Part shown: piece by piece, positions 27,372-36,049 of the stretch
Layout: each line of letters opens with the position of its first letter
How positions within the stretch are numbered: the first letter of the stretch is position 1
DNA from: Bog-756 sp049517675
Lineage (GTDB): Bacteria; Actinomycetota; Acidimicrobiia; Acidimicrobiales; RAAP-2
NCBI GenBank assembly: GCA_049517675.1
Contig: JBEKRV010000003.1
Location: 1-64,000 of the forward strand
DNA: 64,000 nt
Direction of reading: 5' to 3'
Position numbers and translations under genes: made by a program
The notes under the pieces: model-generated
Databases searched by the model: none
What the model was told of the DNA's origin: nothing
The model's input: the letters and a program-made list of their open reading frames with translations, nothing else

Positions 27372-28628
27372 GTGAGCGATCCCCACCCCGTGGCGCCCAC
27401 CGGTCCGGCGGAGGACCGGCTCCCCGGCGCAGGCACGGCATCGGGTCCCCCGCCCCCCGTCTTCGTCGCCTGTGGCGCCCGCAGCGGCTCGACGCTCCTG
27501 AGATGGCTCATCGACGCCCATCCGGACGTGGCCTGCCCCGGCGAGACCGAGATCGCAACCCTGGTCGGTGCCTTCGTGCAGACGACGGCAGCACTGTCGA
27601 CGCCGGACCGGGGCGGACCACCGCCGCTGCAGCGTGCACGGCTCCTGGTCGACGACCTCATGGGCACGTACCTGGCTTCGTCGGGCAAGTCCCGCTGGTG
27701 CGACAAGTCGCTGTCCAACGTCCTCCACCTCGACCAGCTGGCGTCGGCGTGGCCCGACTCGCGCTTCGTCCTGCTCCACCGCCACTGCATGGACGTGGTG
27801 ATGTCCGGCATCGAGGCCTCGCCGTGGGGTCTCGATTCGTACGGCTTCGGCCAATTCGCCCAGATGAGCCCCACCAACACGGTCATGGCCCTCGTCGGCT
27901 ACTGGATCGAGAGGACGGCGACGATGCTGGCCTTCGAGGAGCGGTTCCCGGATCGATGCCTGCGTCTCCGCTACGAGGATCTGGTCACCTCGACGGGGGA
28001 GGTCGTCGAGAGGATCTGGGAGTTCATCGGCGTGGCGGACGTGGCGGGGACCGAGACGGCGGCCTTCGCGGTCGGGCACGACCCCTACGCCCCGGCCGAC
28101 CACAAGATCTGGCACACGGGGGCCGTGCACCGCGAATCGATCGGCCGGGGGTCCCGGGTGCCGCCGAAGCGGGTCTCCGGCGCCGCGCGGACGACGATGA
28201 ACGAGCTGCTGGCCCGGCTCGACTACCCGACCGTCGACGACGGTTGGGGCAGTGGCGGCACCGCCCGACCGGAGGGGTGGGACGACGGGCCGGAGGCGCC
28301 GGTGCCCGGCGAACCGGTGCTGGTCGAGCTGCGCGTGGTCGAGGGGTCCGTGCAGCTGTGGAGCAGGGTCGTCGACCTGTCGACCGCAGCATCGGGAGGG
28401 CCCCGGGGCGGACCACCGGCCACCGGGGGAGCGCAGCAAGGGCCCCTCCGGGTCGTCGCCGTCGAGCGTGGCGCGCTCGGGGCGATCTGCGCCGGGACGG
28501 AGAACGTCGGAGCGGCACTGCGGGCGCGTACCGTGCGGTACTACGGCCCGATCCCACAGAATTTCGAGGTCGAACGCGAGATGTTCGAGCGGCTGGTACC
28601 CGTCCTCAAGGCATGCGGATGGAGGTGA
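27372..28628 (+). CDS. PAPS-dependent sulfotransferase family protein
   Basis: The protein has 418 residues from GTG 27372. CGARSGSTLL (34-43) is the phosphosulfate-binding loop, KSRWCDKSLSN and FVLLHRHCMDVVMS form the 3'-phosphate-binding part, and RYEDLVTSTGEVVERIWEF is the usual following helix. The last 110 residues are a family-atypical extension after a Gly/Pro-rich linker. It would transfer sulfate from PAPS to a carbohydrate or small acceptor. Its 3' end overlaps the convergent DUF2079 gene by 23 bases. Confidence 0.85.
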   Translation: MSDPHPVAPTGPAEDRLPGAGTASGPPPPVFVACGARSGSTLLRWLIDAHPDVACPGETEIATLVGAFVQTTAALSTPDRGGPPPLQRARLLVDDLMGTYLASSGKSRWCDKSLSNVLHLDQLASAWPDSRFVLLHRHCMDVVMSGIEASPWGLDSYGFGQFAQMSPTNTVMALVGYWIERTATMLAFEERFPDRCLRLRYEDLVTSTGEVVERIWEFIGVADVAGTETAAFAVGHDPYAPADHKIWHTGAVHRESIGRGSRVPPKRVSGAARTTMNELLARLDYPTVDDGWGSGGTARPEGWDDGPEAPVPGEPVLVELRVVEGSVQLWSRVVDLSTAASGGPRGGPPATGGAQQGPLRVVAVERGALGAICAGTENVGAALRARTVRYYGPIPQNFEVEREMFERLVPVLKACGWR

Positions 28629-30177
28629 CCCCCGGCGGCGGGTGCCAGATGAGCGCCGTCACCCCGGCCGACGAGACGAGGACCCGGGCGCCCTCGACTT
28701 GGAGGCGGTGCACGAGCACCGCGATCTTGCGCGGCGGGAACAGCTCGGGGGCGATGGCCGGATCGACCACCACGACGACGGTGGGGGCGGAGACCGGCAC
28801 CGCTCGGGGAACCGTGCCCGGCTGGTCCACGAGCAGGTAGACGAACGGGCGCTGGGCGAACCGACCCACGGTGGGGAGGGGGGCGACGACTTCGGCGTCG
28901 GCGGGGGTCCGGGCCAGGGCCCGGGAGAGCGCGGCGGCATCGGGGCCGGAGACGAAGCCGTGCGAGGCGTTCACCTGCAGCGCCGTCGGGATCCGCTGCG
29001 CCGACGTGCCGACCCCGACCAGCACCGAGGCCGCGCCCACGGCGACGGCCAGGACGGTGGCGGCCGCGGTACGGGCCCGCAACACGAGCCACACCACCAG
29101 CCACGCGGACCCGAAGGCGACGAACGGGACGACCACGGTGTTCTGGAAGGGGAGCCCGATGAAGATCCCGTCGAACTGCAGCATCGACGTACCGAGCACG
29201 GCGAGCGGGACGGCGAAGCCCCACGCCGTGAAGAACCCGAACCCGCCGCCGTTCAGGACGTAGCGCGCCGCGGTGCCGGCCCGCGGCGTGGCCATGTGCC
29301 ATGCCCGGGCGGGGTGGGTGAGGACACCCTCGGCCACGAGCCGGAGACCGGAGAATCCGCCGGGGATCGAGGATCTCCCGGCCAGGTAGGCATACCCACT
29401 GGACAGGTTGGAGCCCTGGTTGGCCCCGATCACCGAGATGAGGCCCACCCACACCATGCCCAGCACGAACAGGATGAGCCCGTCGCGTCGCCTGCCGCGG
29501 ACCAGCATGCCGCTCAGGCCGACCCCGAGGACGTAGAGGCCGCCCACGTCGCCGCACAGGAGGCAGAGGACCACCCAGACCCACATCCGGCGCGTCCGCC
29601 CCGACCAGAGATCGAAGGCGGCGAACACGATGAAGAACATGGCGACCGCCTCGAAGTGGAAGTCCTCCACCACGGTGCTGTACACGCCCGGAGCCGCCAG
29701 GAGGACCACCCCGGTGCCGGCGATGACCGCCACGATCCAGGCCGTGGGCAGGGCCGACCGGCGGACCATGGCCGTCACCCAGGCGAAGGCGACGACCTCG
29801 GTGCCCACCAGGGCCACGTCCTGGACCACGAGGAGGACGAAGGGGGAGTGGACCACGAGGTGGACCAGGGCCAGCGGCCACATGATCAGCTCGAAGTGGT
29901 TGTCCACGAACCGGACACCGTGGATGGTCGACATCGGGTCCAGGTGTCCGTTGCCGATCTGGGTCCACGCCTGGTTGAAGATGGCGAAGTCGATGCCGAG
30001 CGTGAAACGCCGGTACGTGAACACCGACAGACCGAGGAGGAAGCAGAACTGGATCCCGAAGAGGACCACTCCGGTCCGGTACGCCCACCGCACGACGGAC
30101 GGTGACCCGACGACGGGTGCCGGCCGAACCGCACCGCCACGCCCACGGTCCACCGGCCGCGCGTCCGCCACCGACAC
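28606..30177 (-). CDS. DUF2079 multi-spanning membrane protein
   Basis: The protein has 523 residues. GTG 30177 is preferred over the GTG at 30195 because GGGAGGA lies 7 bases before it. At least ten hydrophobic segments are present. FAIFNQAWTQIGNGHLDP, NHFELIMWPLAL and VVEDFHFEAVAMFF are conserved positions of this family, which resembles GT-C glycosyltransferases with a large C-terminal outer domain. It is the intact counterpart of the broken gene at 11295-12980. The actual substrate is unknown. Confidence 0.87.
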   Translation of the reverse strand: MSVADARPVDRGRGGAVRPAPVVGSPSVVRWAYRTGVVLFGIQFCFLLGLSVFTYRRFTLGIDFAIFNQAWTQIGNGHLDPMSTIHGVRFVDNHFELIMWPLALVHLVVHSPFVLLVVQDVALVGTEVVAFAWVTAMVRRSALPTAWIVAVIAGTGVVLLAAPGVYSTVVEDFHFEAVAMFFIVFAAFDLWSGRTRRMWVWVVLCLLCGDVGGLYVLGVGLSGMLVRGRRRDGLILFVLGMVWVGLISVIGANQGSNLSSGYAYLAGRSSIPGGFSGLRLVAEGVLTHPARAWHMATPRAGTAARYVLNGGGFGFFTAWGFAVPLAVLGTSMLQFDGIFIGLPFQNTVVVPFVAFGSAWLVVWLVLRARTAAATVLAVAVGAASVLVGVGTSAQRIPTALQVNASHGFVSGPDAAALSRALARTPADAEVVAPLPTVGRFAQRPFVYLLVDQPGTVPRAVPVSAPTVVVVVDPAIAPELFPPRKIAVLVHRLQVEGARVLVSSAGVTALIWHPPPGVTSIRMP

Positions 30178-30283
30178 GCGGCAATCCTCCCACACCGGAC
30201 CTTCTGCTCCAAGGGATCGACCCCTTCGGCGACACGCCCGGTGACGACCGCCACGAGCGACCGAGGGAGCGGGTCCGGGCTAA

Positions 30284-30320
30284 TCCCTATAAAAACGACT
30301 TGCTAAGTAGGTTATATCGG
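30284..30320. promoter_or_regulatory. AT-rich promoter/operator candidate upstream of the CDO gene
   Basis: In an otherwise GC-rich area there is CCTATAAAAACGACTTG then CTAAGTAGGTTATAT. It contains a perfect short dyad ACTT-GCT-AAGT (30298-30308) and flanking TATAA/TTATA arms (30288-30292 and 30312-30316), centred within one base of each other. TAGGTT and TTATAT fit an actinobacterial -10 box. The layout suggests a promoter covered by a repressor site. Confidence 0.45.
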
Positions 30321-30334
30321 CGTACAGTCGCCGT

Positions 30335-30409
30335 ATGGCCTTTCGGCGGTCCGTCGGAGACAGATCGGGAGGACGGGCCCACCGTCCGGTAGGTGGGCAC
30401 TGTCGGTGA
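30335..30409 (+). CDS. Possible 24-residue leader peptide
   Basis: An ATG directly after the AT-rich promoter opens a 24-codon frame, Arg-rich (MAFRRSVGD start) and ending GGHCR before TGA. Short leader peptides with Cys near the end precede sulfur-metabolism genes in several actinobacteria, and the next gene is cysteine dioxygenase. Only one Cys codon is present and no ribosome binding site is seen, so translation from a leaderless transcript would be needed. Tentative. Confidence 0.3.
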   Translation: MAFRRSVGDRSGGRAHRPVGGHCR

Positions 30410-30423
30410 CCACCGACAGCTGA

Positions 30424-30475
30424 CCACGACCACCCGGCCACGACCACCCGGCCACGACCACGACCGCCCGCCACA
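30424..30475. repeat. CCACGACCACCCGG tandem repeats in the CDO leader
   Basis: The unit CACGACCACCCGGC recurs, with a truncated third copy, just upstream of the GGGAGGA ribosome binding site of the cysteine dioxygenase gene. C-rich and free of stable self-pairing, it may keep the leader open; no known element is matched. Confidence 0.55.
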
Positions 30476-30493
30476 CCTTCTGGGAGGAACCCA

Positions 30494-31180
30494 GTGTCAC
30501 CAGCCCGCGTCGCCACCATCTCCACCGTCGACGACCGATCGGCAGGGCCGCGCCGTCCGGCACCGGACCGGTCGCAGCATCCCTCCGGCGGGAGTCGTGT
30601 CCCCGAAGGTCACGACCGGCCCACCGGTTCGATCTCGTTCGGGGCCCTCCGGAGGATCGCCGCCGGCATGGCTCGGGTCCAGTCGCCCGTACCGGTCGAC
30701 CCGGGTTCGGAAACACCCCGATCGACCCGGCTGCTCGCCACGGCGTTCTACGACGTCTGGCTGGTGAGCTGGCCCGACCGAACCGTGCTCGAGCCCCACG
30801 ACCACGGTGGCGTCCGGAGCGTGCTCCACGTCGTGGACGGCGAGCTGACCGAGTTCTTCTGCGACCGGGCCACGCGCCAGGACCCGGTCGTCCGGACCCT
30901 GCGCCGGGGAGTCTCGACGACCGCCGAGCCGTCGGTCGTGCACGCCCTGAGCAACCGGTCGGGACGGGGCGCGACCACCCTGCACGTCTACTCGCCCCCA
31001 CTGGTCGACGTCACCTCCTCGGATCTGCACCACGCCGATCATCTCCACCCGTCCCGCCCGCGCCCGGGCGGTGGCGACGGGCCGAGGCGTGCGGGCGCCG
31101 GGGCCGCTCCGGTGGCCCTGGTCGGCTCGGGGGCAGGCGTGGCCACGGGGCCACCACGGCTGTTCCTCGTGGGGCCATGA
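30494..31180 (+). CDS. Cysteine dioxygenase type I-like protein
   Basis: The protein has 228 residues from GTG 30494, with GGGAGGA 6 bases upstream. The iron site of CDO is visible: His102 and His104 in EPHDHGG and His150 in VVHALSN, with the cupin barrel around them (VLHVVDGELTEFF, LHVYSPPL). Type I CDOs oxidise cysteine to cysteine sulfinate using Fe(II) and O2. The N-terminal 75 residues and the last 45 (Gly/Arg/Ala-rich) look disordered and exceed the usual length. It stands alone, facing a GH9 gene downstream. Confidence 0.82.
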   Translation: MSPARVATISTVDDRSAGPRRPAPDRSQHPSGGSRVPEGHDRPTGSISFGALRRIAAGMARVQSPVPVDPGSETPRSTRLLATAFYDVWLVSWPDRTVLEPHDHGGVRSVLHVVDGELTEFFCDRATRQDPVVRTLRRGVSTTAEPSVVHALSNRSGRGATTLHVYSPPLVDVTSSDLHHADHLHPSRPRPGGGDGPRRAGAGAAPVALVGSGAGVATGPPRLFLVGP

Positions 31181-31209
31181 GAACTGTGGAGCCATGAGAA
31201 CTGTGGACA
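31176..31209. repeat. 17-bp perfect tandem duplication at the CDO stop
   Basis: GCCATGAGAACTGTGGA occurs twice back to back; the first copy holds the TGA stop of the cysteine dioxygenase gene. It looks like a recent slippage duplication. Confidence 0.8.
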
Positions 31210-31272
31210 TCGGGTCCGACCGGGCCCGCCTACGGTCGAAGGGCAGTCGCGCGACGCCCTATCGATGATGCC

Positions 31273-31313
31273 TCCACGCTGCGGGCCGCCCCCCTCTCGG
31301 CTCGCAGCGTGGA
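31273..31313 (+). terminator. Very stable 16-bp hairpin between CDO and GH9 genes
   Basis: TCCACGCTGCGGGCCG (31273-31288) pairs with 31298-31313 through 16 base pairs with a single G-U and a 9-base C-rich loop. A second hairpin with a 7-bp stem (31324-31342, CCCGCTG against CGGCGGG) follows at once. No T tract is present. They may end the CDO transcript or form a structured leader for the GH9 gene 160 bases downstream. Confidence 0.65.
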
Positions 31314-31475
31314 ACATCACTCCCCCGCTGCTTGGCGGCGGGCAACGCATGGCCGGCGTCCGGCACGTGCCCGCCGTCGCAGCGGGTGGGAAGATCTCCG
31401 ACGACGTCACGGTGTCGACGACCCTGCGGCCCCGCCGCCGGGTGACCCGTCGCACGAGTCCGAAGGAGATCTGCC

Positions 31476-33467
31476 GTGCCCCGATCCGACCGACGTCGAG
31501 CCATCCGCCTGGTCGGCGGCGGTCGCCCGTCCCGCTACCGGGGAGCCGCGCTGGTCGCCACCGCGGCGGTCGTTCTCCTCGTCGCCCTGGTCGTCCCGGT
31601 GGGCGCGGCCGGTGCCGGCTCCGGCCGCGTCGACGCCCGGGCGGCGACGACCTACGTGAGGGTCGACCAATCGGGCTATCCCGATACCGCCGAGAAGGTG
31701 GCGTTCGTGATGTCGACCAGGGCACAGTCCGGATCGGCGGTCGTGGCCGACTCGGCCGGTGCGACGGTCGACTCGGTTCCCGTCGGCCCTTCGGTGGGCA
31801 AGTGGAACAGCACGTTCAAGTACGTCTACAAGGTGGAGTTCACCAGCGTCACCGCCGACGGCGTCTACACGGTCTCCGCGGGAGGTGCCACGTCGCCCCC
31901 GTTCCCCATCGGCGCGGCATCGGAGGTCTACGCGGAGGACCTGGCCAACTCGCTCTCCTTCTACCAGGACGAGCGGGACGGACCCGATTTCATCCCGTCG
32001 GCGCTGCGCACCGCCCCCGCCCATCTGAACGACGGGCACGCCACGGTCTACGAGACACCGACGGTCAACGCCAACGGCAATTTCAAGGGCAACCTCACCT
32101 CGCTCGGCCAGACCATCGATGCCGCCGGCGGCTGGTGGGACGCGGGCGACTACCTCAAGTTCGTCGAGACGACCTCCTACGTCGTCGCCCTGATGCTCGA
32201 CGGCGTGGAGACGTTCCCGGCCGAGATGGGCCCGGGCTCGGCCGACGCCAACTTCACCGACGAGGCGGAGTTCGGGCTGAACTGGCTGATGGAGATGTGG
32301 AACCAACAGTCCGAGACCCTGTACTACCAGGTCGGTATCGGTGCGGGGAACACCAGCGGCACGATCCTCTCGGACCATGACATCTGGCGCCTGCCCCAGG
32401 TCGACGACACCTACGGCGGCACCGACCCCACCTTCCAGTACATCCGCAACCGCCCCGTGTTCGAGGCCGGCCCTGCCGGCTCGCCGATCAGCCCCAACCT
32501 GGCCGGCCGCCTGGCCGCGGACTTCGGGCTCTGCTACCAGGTGTTCCACCTGTCGAACCCCTCCCTGGCCGACTCGTGCCTGCTCGACGGCGAGACGGTC
32601 TTCGGCCTGGCGAAGACGACGGACGTCGGCCAGCTGCTGACGACGATCCCCTACGACTTCTACCCGGAGACCAACTGGCAGGACGACCTCGAGTACGGAG
32701 CGACCGAGCTCTACCTCGCGCTGGCGGACGGTGGGAGCTCGGTGCCGGGGCTGCCCGAGACGAGCGCGCCCTACTATCTCGACCAGGCGGCCGATTGGGC
32801 GCAGGCGTACATCTCGATCGGGCCCAGCCGGTACGACACGCTCAACCTCTACGACGTGGCCGGCCTGGCCCACTACGACCTCTACCGGGCGATCACCCAG
32901 GCCGGGGATCCGCCGGGCCTCGCCGTCACCCCGGCACAACTCCTGACCAACCTCGGCACCCTGGTCGGGATCGGGGTGACCCAGGCGGCCGGTACCCCCT
33001 TCGGCTACGGCGCCGCGTGGAACCAGGCCGACTCGGTGTCGCGGGGCGACGGCCTGTCGGTGATGGCGAGCGAGTACGACGACCTGACGCAGTCGACGAC
33101 GTACGCGGCCCAGGCGCAGGGATGGCTCGACGGAGCCCTCGGATCCAACCCGTGGGGCGTCTCGTTCATCGTCGGCGACGGGTCCACCTTCCCCGGGTGC
33201 CTGTCGCACCAGGTGGCGAATCTCTCGGGCAGCCTCACCGGTGGGTCGCCGGTCCTCGACGGCGCGGCCGTGGAGGGCCCGGCCGCCTCGGGGACCAGGG
33301 GGCTCCTCCCGGGGATGAAGGCGTGCTCGGTGGACTACCGGAAGTTCGACAGCAAGTACGGCGACTTCGTCGACGACGAACAGTCCTACGACACCACGGA
33401 ACCGGCGATCGACCTCACGGCGTCGAGCTTCCTCGCGCTCTCCTGGCTGTCGACGACGGGTCAGTAG
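31476..33467 (+). CDS. Secreted glycoside hydrolase family 9 endoglucanase-like
   Basis: The protein has 663 residues from GTG 31476 with AAGGAG 7 bases upstream. A basic head and a long hydrophobic stretch (residues 25-48) form a signal peptide. Residues 60-150 are a CelD-type N-terminal beta domain. The (alpha/alpha)6 catalytic domain has GGWWDAGDYLKF with Asp222 and Asp225 as the nucleophile-activating pair, and TTEPAIDL with acid Glu642. The usual PHHR is replaced by LSHQ. It would cut beta-1,4-glucan outside the cell. No cellulose-binding domain is seen. Confidence 0.92.
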   Translation: MPRSDRRRAIRLVGGGRPSRYRGAALVATAAVVLLVALVVPVGAAGAGSGRVDARAATTYVRVDQSGYPDTAEKVAFVMSTRAQSGSAVVADSAGATVDSVPVGPSVGKWNSTFKYVYKVEFTSVTADGVYTVSAGGATSPPFPIGAASEVYAEDLANSLSFYQDERDGPDFIPSALRTAPAHLNDGHATVYETPTVNANGNFKGNLTSLGQTIDAAGGWWDAGDYLKFVETTSYVVALMLDGVETFPAEMGPGSADANFTDEAEFGLNWLMEMWNQQSETLYYQVGIGAGNTSGTILSDHDIWRLPQVDDTYGGTDPTFQYIRNRPVFEAGPAGSPISPNLAGRLAADFGLCYQVFHLSNPSLADSCLLDGETVFGLAKTTDVGQLLTTIPYDFYPETNWQDDLEYGATELYLALADGGSSVPGLPETSAPYYLDQAADWAQAYISIGPSRYDTLNLYDVAGLAHYDLYRAITQAGDPPGLAVTPAQLLTNLGTLVGIGVTQAAGTPFGYGAAWNQADSVSRGDGLSVMASEYDDLTQSTTYAAQAQGWLDGALGSNPWGVSFIVGDGSTFPGCLSHQVANLSGSLTGGSPVLDGAAVEGPAASGTRGLLPGMKACSVDYRKFDSKYGDFVDDEQSYDTTEPAIDLTASSFLALSWLSTTGQ

Positions 33468-33592
33468 GACGCCCGTCGTGGCCGACGCCGGGGCCCGGGC
33501 CCGCCGTCGACGGGCGTCGGACGAACCGGAATGCGGTCTACGATCGCCTGTCGACGCAAGGGCGTGACGGCATCGACGGAGAGGAGTGCGGC

Positions 33593-34333
33593 ATGGCGAG
33601 GTGCTTGGTGATCCAGCACGTGGAGCCCGAGGGCCCCTTTGCGATCCGGGACGCCCTGGAGGGGCACGACGTCGTCGTCGACCTCTGCCGGGTGTTCGCC
33701 GGTGGGGCCGTGCCCGAGGACGCGTCGGGCCTGGACGGCCTGGTGGTCATGGGAGGCCCGATGTCGGCCACCGGTGACGAGGGCTTCCCGACGAGGCGGG
33801 CCGAGCTCCGCCTGATCGCCGGATGCCTCGACGCCGGCGTCCCCGTGCTCGGGATCTGCCTCGGTGCACAGCTCCTGGCGAAGGCGGCGGGTGGCGAGGT
33901 CCTGGCCGGGGACGCCGGACCCGAAATCGGCTGGGGCGACGTCGAGCTCACCGCGGCCGCCTACGACGACGAGCTCCTCGGGTCGTTGCCGGTGCATCTC
34001 GGCGTCCTGCACTGGCACGGTGACACGTTCGCGCTGCCCGAGGGCGCCGTGCGGTTGGCCGGCAACCACCGGTACGCCAACCAGGCATTCCGCCACGGGG
34101 TGAGCGCATGGGGGCTCCAGTTCCACCTCGAGGTCGACCAGGGTGCGGTCGAGGCGTTCCTCCTGGCGTTCGGCGAGGAGGCGCACCGGGCGGGCACGTC
34201 GCCCACGGAGATCGCCGGTGCCACGGCCGGCGCCGTCGAGGCACTGGCACCGGTGAGGGATCTGGTCGCACGTCGGTTCGCGGGCCGGGTGCTCGCGTAC
34301 TCGGACGCCGGGCAACTGGTCGACCAGGGCTAG
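33593..34333 (+). CDS. Class I glutamine amidotransferase-like protein
   Basis: The protein has 246 residues, with GGAGAGGAG before ATG 33593. MGGPMSATGD, GICLGAQLLA with nucleophile Cys89, and LQFHLEVD with the catalytic His and Glu complete the triad of class I amidotransferases (GMP-synthase-like type). As a stand-alone domain it may hydrolyse a gamma-glutamyl compound. It is followed by an XRE-cupin regulator, an M24 peptidase and an APC permease, which hints at use of an amine or amino-acid derivative. Confidence 0.85.
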   Translation: MARCLVIQHVEPEGPFAIRDALEGHDVVVDLCRVFAGGAVPEDASGLDGLVVMGGPMSATGDEGFPTRRAELRLIAGCLDAGVPVLGICLGAQLLAKAAGGEVLAGDAGPEIGWGDVELTAAAYDDELLGSLPVHLGVLHWHGDTFALPEGAVRLAGNHRYANQAFRHGVSAWGLQFHLEVDQGAVEAFLLAFGEEAHRAGTSPTEIAGATAGAVEALAPVRDLVARRFAGRVLAYSDAGQLVDQG

Positions 34334-34465
34334 GCGTCCCACGGCAACCCGAGGTGAGGGTCCGGTAGGACCCGGCGCGTCCGCGCTCCTGCGGGCGATC
34401 GACACCCGACGGCCGACGGGCCGACAGGGGCACCGGACACCCGTGTTTCGGGAGTGTGAACATGT

Positions 34466-34494
34466 GGCAACACAGGTTGTCTCAGAGGCAACAC
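34466..34494. promoter_or_regulatory. Probable operator upstream of the XRE-cupin gene
   Basis: GTTGTCTC-A-GAGGCAAC (34476-34492) is a 17-bp dyad with all eight pairs formed, one as T-G. GGCAACAC is also repeated at 34466 and 34487, 21 bases apart, or two helical turns. The site ends 18 bases before the regulator's start codon, so autoregulation is likely. Confidence 0.6.
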
Positions 34495-34511
34495 GGCCGT
34501 AGGGTGACGCC

Positions 34512-35087
34512 ATGGCCTCGGAAGCGACACTGGCGTCGATCGCCGATCAACTGCATGCGGCCCGCGACCGTGCCGGGCTGACCCTCGAGCAGCTGGCCGA
34601 GGCGACCGGGCTCTCGAAGGCGCACCTGTCCCGACTCGAGTCCGGTGAGCGCCAGCCCTCCATCGCCGCGCTCCTCGACCTGTCGGCCGCCCTCGGCGTC
34701 CAGGTGAACAGCCTCCTGGGCGAGGACCGGTCCGGCTCGCCGCTGGCCGTCTCGGACGGCACCGAACCGGTCCATTCGGCGAACGGCCTGTCGATCGTCG
34801 TGCGGAGCGGGTTCCCGGGCTCCTCGGCCATCGAGGCCCTGGGGATCACGATCTATCCCGACCGGGCCCCGTCGGTCCCGGCACGGCACCGGGGCGAGGA
34901 GTGGCTCTACGTCACGACCGGCACGCTCGAGCTCGAGTACGACGGCGACACCCACGTCCTGGAGGCGGGACAGTGCGCACACTTCGACGCCGACCGTCCC
35001 CACCGCCTCGCCGCCGTCGGAGGCGTGACCGAGGTCCTGATGGTCGCCGCCCACGAGACGAAGAGCCTCCAGTCGGTCCACCGGTAG
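34512..35087 (+). CDS. XRE-family regulator with C-terminal cupin domain
   Basis: The protein has 191 residues. Residues 8-66 are a helix-turn-helix of XRE type (RAGLTLEQLAEATGLSKAHL then SRLESGERQPS). Residues 105-180 form a cupin (RHRGEEWLYVTTGTLELEY, then ADRPHRLAAVGG), the ligand-sensing half found in PuuR-like regulators. Such proteins repress catabolic and uptake genes. Likely targets are its own promoter (dyad at 34476-34492) and the neighbouring M24 and permease genes. Confidence 0.9.
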   Translation: MASEATLASIADQLHAARDRAGLTLEQLAEATGLSKAHLSRLESGERQPSIAALLDLSAALGVQVNSLLGEDRSGSPLAVSDGTEPVHSANGLSIVVRSGFPGSSAIEALGITIYPDRAPSVPARHRGEEWLYVTTGTLELEYDGDTHVLEAGQCAHFDADRPHRLAAVGGVTEVLMVAAHETKSLQSVHR

Positions 35088-35155
35088 GGACCGGCACCGA
35101 CCCCGCAGGAGACCAGCGACATCACCGCACCACCGACGACACAGGAGGAAAGGCA

Positions 35156-35860
35156 ATGAACACGACGCTCGATGAGCTCGAAGGGACCGGCGTGACGTTC
35201 TCGCTGGACAAACTCATGGAGGTACGGGCGCGGACCCGACGGGCGGTGCACACCATCGCCGACAGGGTGGAGGTCGGGATGGCCGAGGAGGAGGCCAAGG
35301 AGATCGCCCGGGACGTCCTGACCGGGCTCGGGATGCGCCGGGGGTGGCACCACATCATCGTGCGTCTCGGTTCGAACACCACGAAGGACTTCATGGAGCG
35401 GTCCGAGCCCGGTGTGGTCCTGGGAGAGGACGACATCTTCTTCGTCGACATCGGACCGATCTACGAGGGCTGCGAGGGTGACGGAGGCGACACCTTCGTC
35501 GTCGGCCACGACCCGGAGCACCTGAAGGCGAAGCAGGACGTCCGCACGATCTGGGACAACGTGCGCCAGTACTGGTTCGACCAGCGGGTGACCGGACGGG
35601 ACCTCTACGACTACGCGGGCGACCTGGCCGGGCAGCTCGGCTGGAAGCTGAACCTCGACCTGTCCGGGCACCGGCTGTCCGACTTCCCCCACTCGGCCCA
35701 CTACGACGGGTCGATCGCCGACGTCCCCTTCGAGCTCCACGCCGACCGATGGGTGCTCGAGATCGCCATCATCCATCCGGATCGACCGTTCGGGGCGTTC
35801 TACGAGGACCTGCTGTTGGACGACCAGTCGTTCCCGGAGTGGGTCTTCGCTGCCTCCTGA
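35156..35860 (+). CDS. M24-family metallopeptidase-like protein
   Basis: The protein has 234 residues, with ACAGGAGGAAAGG before ATG 35156. It is a short creatinase/aminopeptidase-P fold: Asp98 (FFVDIG), Asp112 (DGGDTFVVG), His172 (SGHRLSDFPH), Glu202 (LEIAIIHP) and Glu217 (AFYEDLLL) provide the five metal ligands. It lacks the N-terminal domain of creatinase and prolidase. Acting on a dipeptide or amidino compound would suit the neighbouring amidotransferase and permease; that is inference. Confidence 0.85.
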   Translation: MNTTLDELEGTGVTFSLDKLMEVRARTRRAVHTIADRVEVGMAEEEAKEIARDVLTGLGMRRGWHHIIVRLGSNTTKDFMERSEPGVVLGEDDIFFVDIGPIYEGCEGDGGDTFVVGHDPEHLKAKQDVRTIWDNVRQYWFDQRVTGRDLYDYAGDLAGQLGWKLNLDLSGHRLSDFPHSAHYDGSIADVPFELHADRWVLEIAIIHPDRPFGAFYEDLLLDDQSFPEWVFAAS

Positions 35861-35899
35861 CCGTCGCCAGCCGGGTCACCCGTGGTTGTGCGGCGGGCC

Positions 35900-35959
35900 C
35901 GAAAACGAAAATGTGAGGTGCGCAATTGGCAGAAATGTGCGCCTCACTTTTTCGCGTTT
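35900..35959 (+). terminator. Rho-independent terminator after the M24 gene
   Basis: GTGAGGTGCGCA (35913-35924) pairs with TGCGCCTCAC (35938-35947) with a two-base bulge, followed by TTTTTCGCGTTTT. The upstream AAAACGAAAA complements the T tract, so it could also work on the opposite strand. Confidence 0.82.
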
Positions 35960-36049
35960 TAGAACAAATTAATGTGCGATATCCTGGAAGTTTACAACCC
36001 GTTCATGCGCTCGCGCGCAGGACGAAACAATCGTCACGTACGCTCATAT

